From Anadara kagoshimensis (lineage: Eukaryota > Mollusca > Bivalvia > Arcoida > Arcidae), in the NCBI GenBank assembly GCA_021292105.1, contig CM037869.1, positions 34,847,835-34,911,834 of the forward strand: DNA of 64,000 nt, read 5' to 3'. This document shows, one piece after another, positions 63,441 to 64,000 of this stretch. A program made the position numbers and the translations under genes. The notes beneath the pieces were generated by a model that was not told where the DNA came from, made no database searches, and was given only the letters and a program-made list of their open reading frames with translations. How positions within the stretch are numbered: position 1 is the stretch's first letter; every line of letters begins with the position of its first letter.

Positions 63441-64000
63441 CAGACTTGGGAATTAAGCATCATTGAAATTCATTAGTTTGGAAAGGTTCAGGGCTGCCTC
63501 TTAATCTTTTTTGAATGGGACTAGGACCCTGAGCTTGTGAAAATTATAGGTCACTAGGTCAAAATTGTGAAAACGAAAAATACCATTATTGTTACAAAAC
63601 TCTTAAATAAACAGATGAAAACATGTTCAATGAACTTAATTACCAATATGTGTTAATTCTATTTTTTGACATGAATTTTTATATATTTTACCATTTTTAG
63701 AGTAACTTTTCCGTGTGATTTTAAATTGTGAAATCCAACTTGGTGTTTGTGATAAAAACATAAGATTTTTAATAGTAAATGGGTCCCAATATTGACCATA
63801 AATATGGACCAATGAGAGCCGTAAGTTAAAAAATAATTGTTGACAAAGTATACGTTGACACATGCATGCACAGTGAGAGTGATACAAACACTGCACTATG
63901 CAAGTTGGGCTTTTAGCCAGGTGAGTTAAACAAAAACCAGTAAAGGCTGTTTAAGCAACAAATAAAATTCTAAAAGTCCTAGGCAAATATGGCTTTGACG

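Larger units (their letters stand above)
49098..64000. other. Gene-free repeat-rich right third of the window
   Basis: No exon with coding similarity was recognised. It contains MITEs, SINEs and at least ten tandem-repeat patches (listed separately), a poly-G near 56071-56087, and a short repeat pair at 54402-54493 and 59485-59570 beginning ACAGATCGCCGGC; the first copy ends GGCCAGCGATCTGT, making it a small inverted-repeat element. Confidence 0.6.

Overview
The window is animal nuclear DNA: intron-rich, AT-rich and crowded with SINEs, MITEs and minisatellites. The organism is most likely a lophotrochozoan, probably a bivalve mollusc. This is inferred from general gene structure, the repeat style (tRNA-headed SINEs, a V-SINE-like element, 'fell-apart' satellite patches) and protein divergence from vertebrates; no species call is possible. 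No prokaryotic features are present.

Four conserved protein-coding genes can be reconstructed exon by exon, with intact splice sites and consistent phases. (1) An ENOX-type ecto-NOX disulfide-thiol exchanger on the minus strand (9392 down to 238, continuing past the left edge). (2) Mannose-6-phosphate isomerase MPI on the plus strand (14572-22344, with a candidate first exon at 12130-12166). (3) TFIID/SAGA subunit TAF9 on the minus strand (32854 down to 27353, complete, 270 aa). (4) Selenoprotein T on the plus strand (33195-38238, complete, 200 aa), with an in-frame UGA selenocysteine codon and a SECIS hairpin in a separate 3' UTR exon. The genes form two divergent pairs, ENOX/MPI and TAF9/SELENOT; the second pair has start codons only 340 bp apart. 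They do not form a pathway: they serve cell-surface redox, mannose metabolism, transcription initiation and ER redox. From 39.5 kb to the right edge I see no recognisable gene except one plausible minus-strand terminal exon at 48964-49097.

The most unusual structures are these. A 52-bp minisatellite (about 24 copies) in MPI intron 6 has the real 3' splice site and first bases of exon 7 as its repeat unit. A 1.4-kb element at 9798-11240 is made of two inverted arrays of about 50-bp palindromic units. A group of hAT-like elements has 5-bp target duplications, one carrying a truncated zinc-finger ORF 24 bp from a TAF9 donor site. A nested 15/75-bp satellite at 62-63 kb is open in several frames on both strands.
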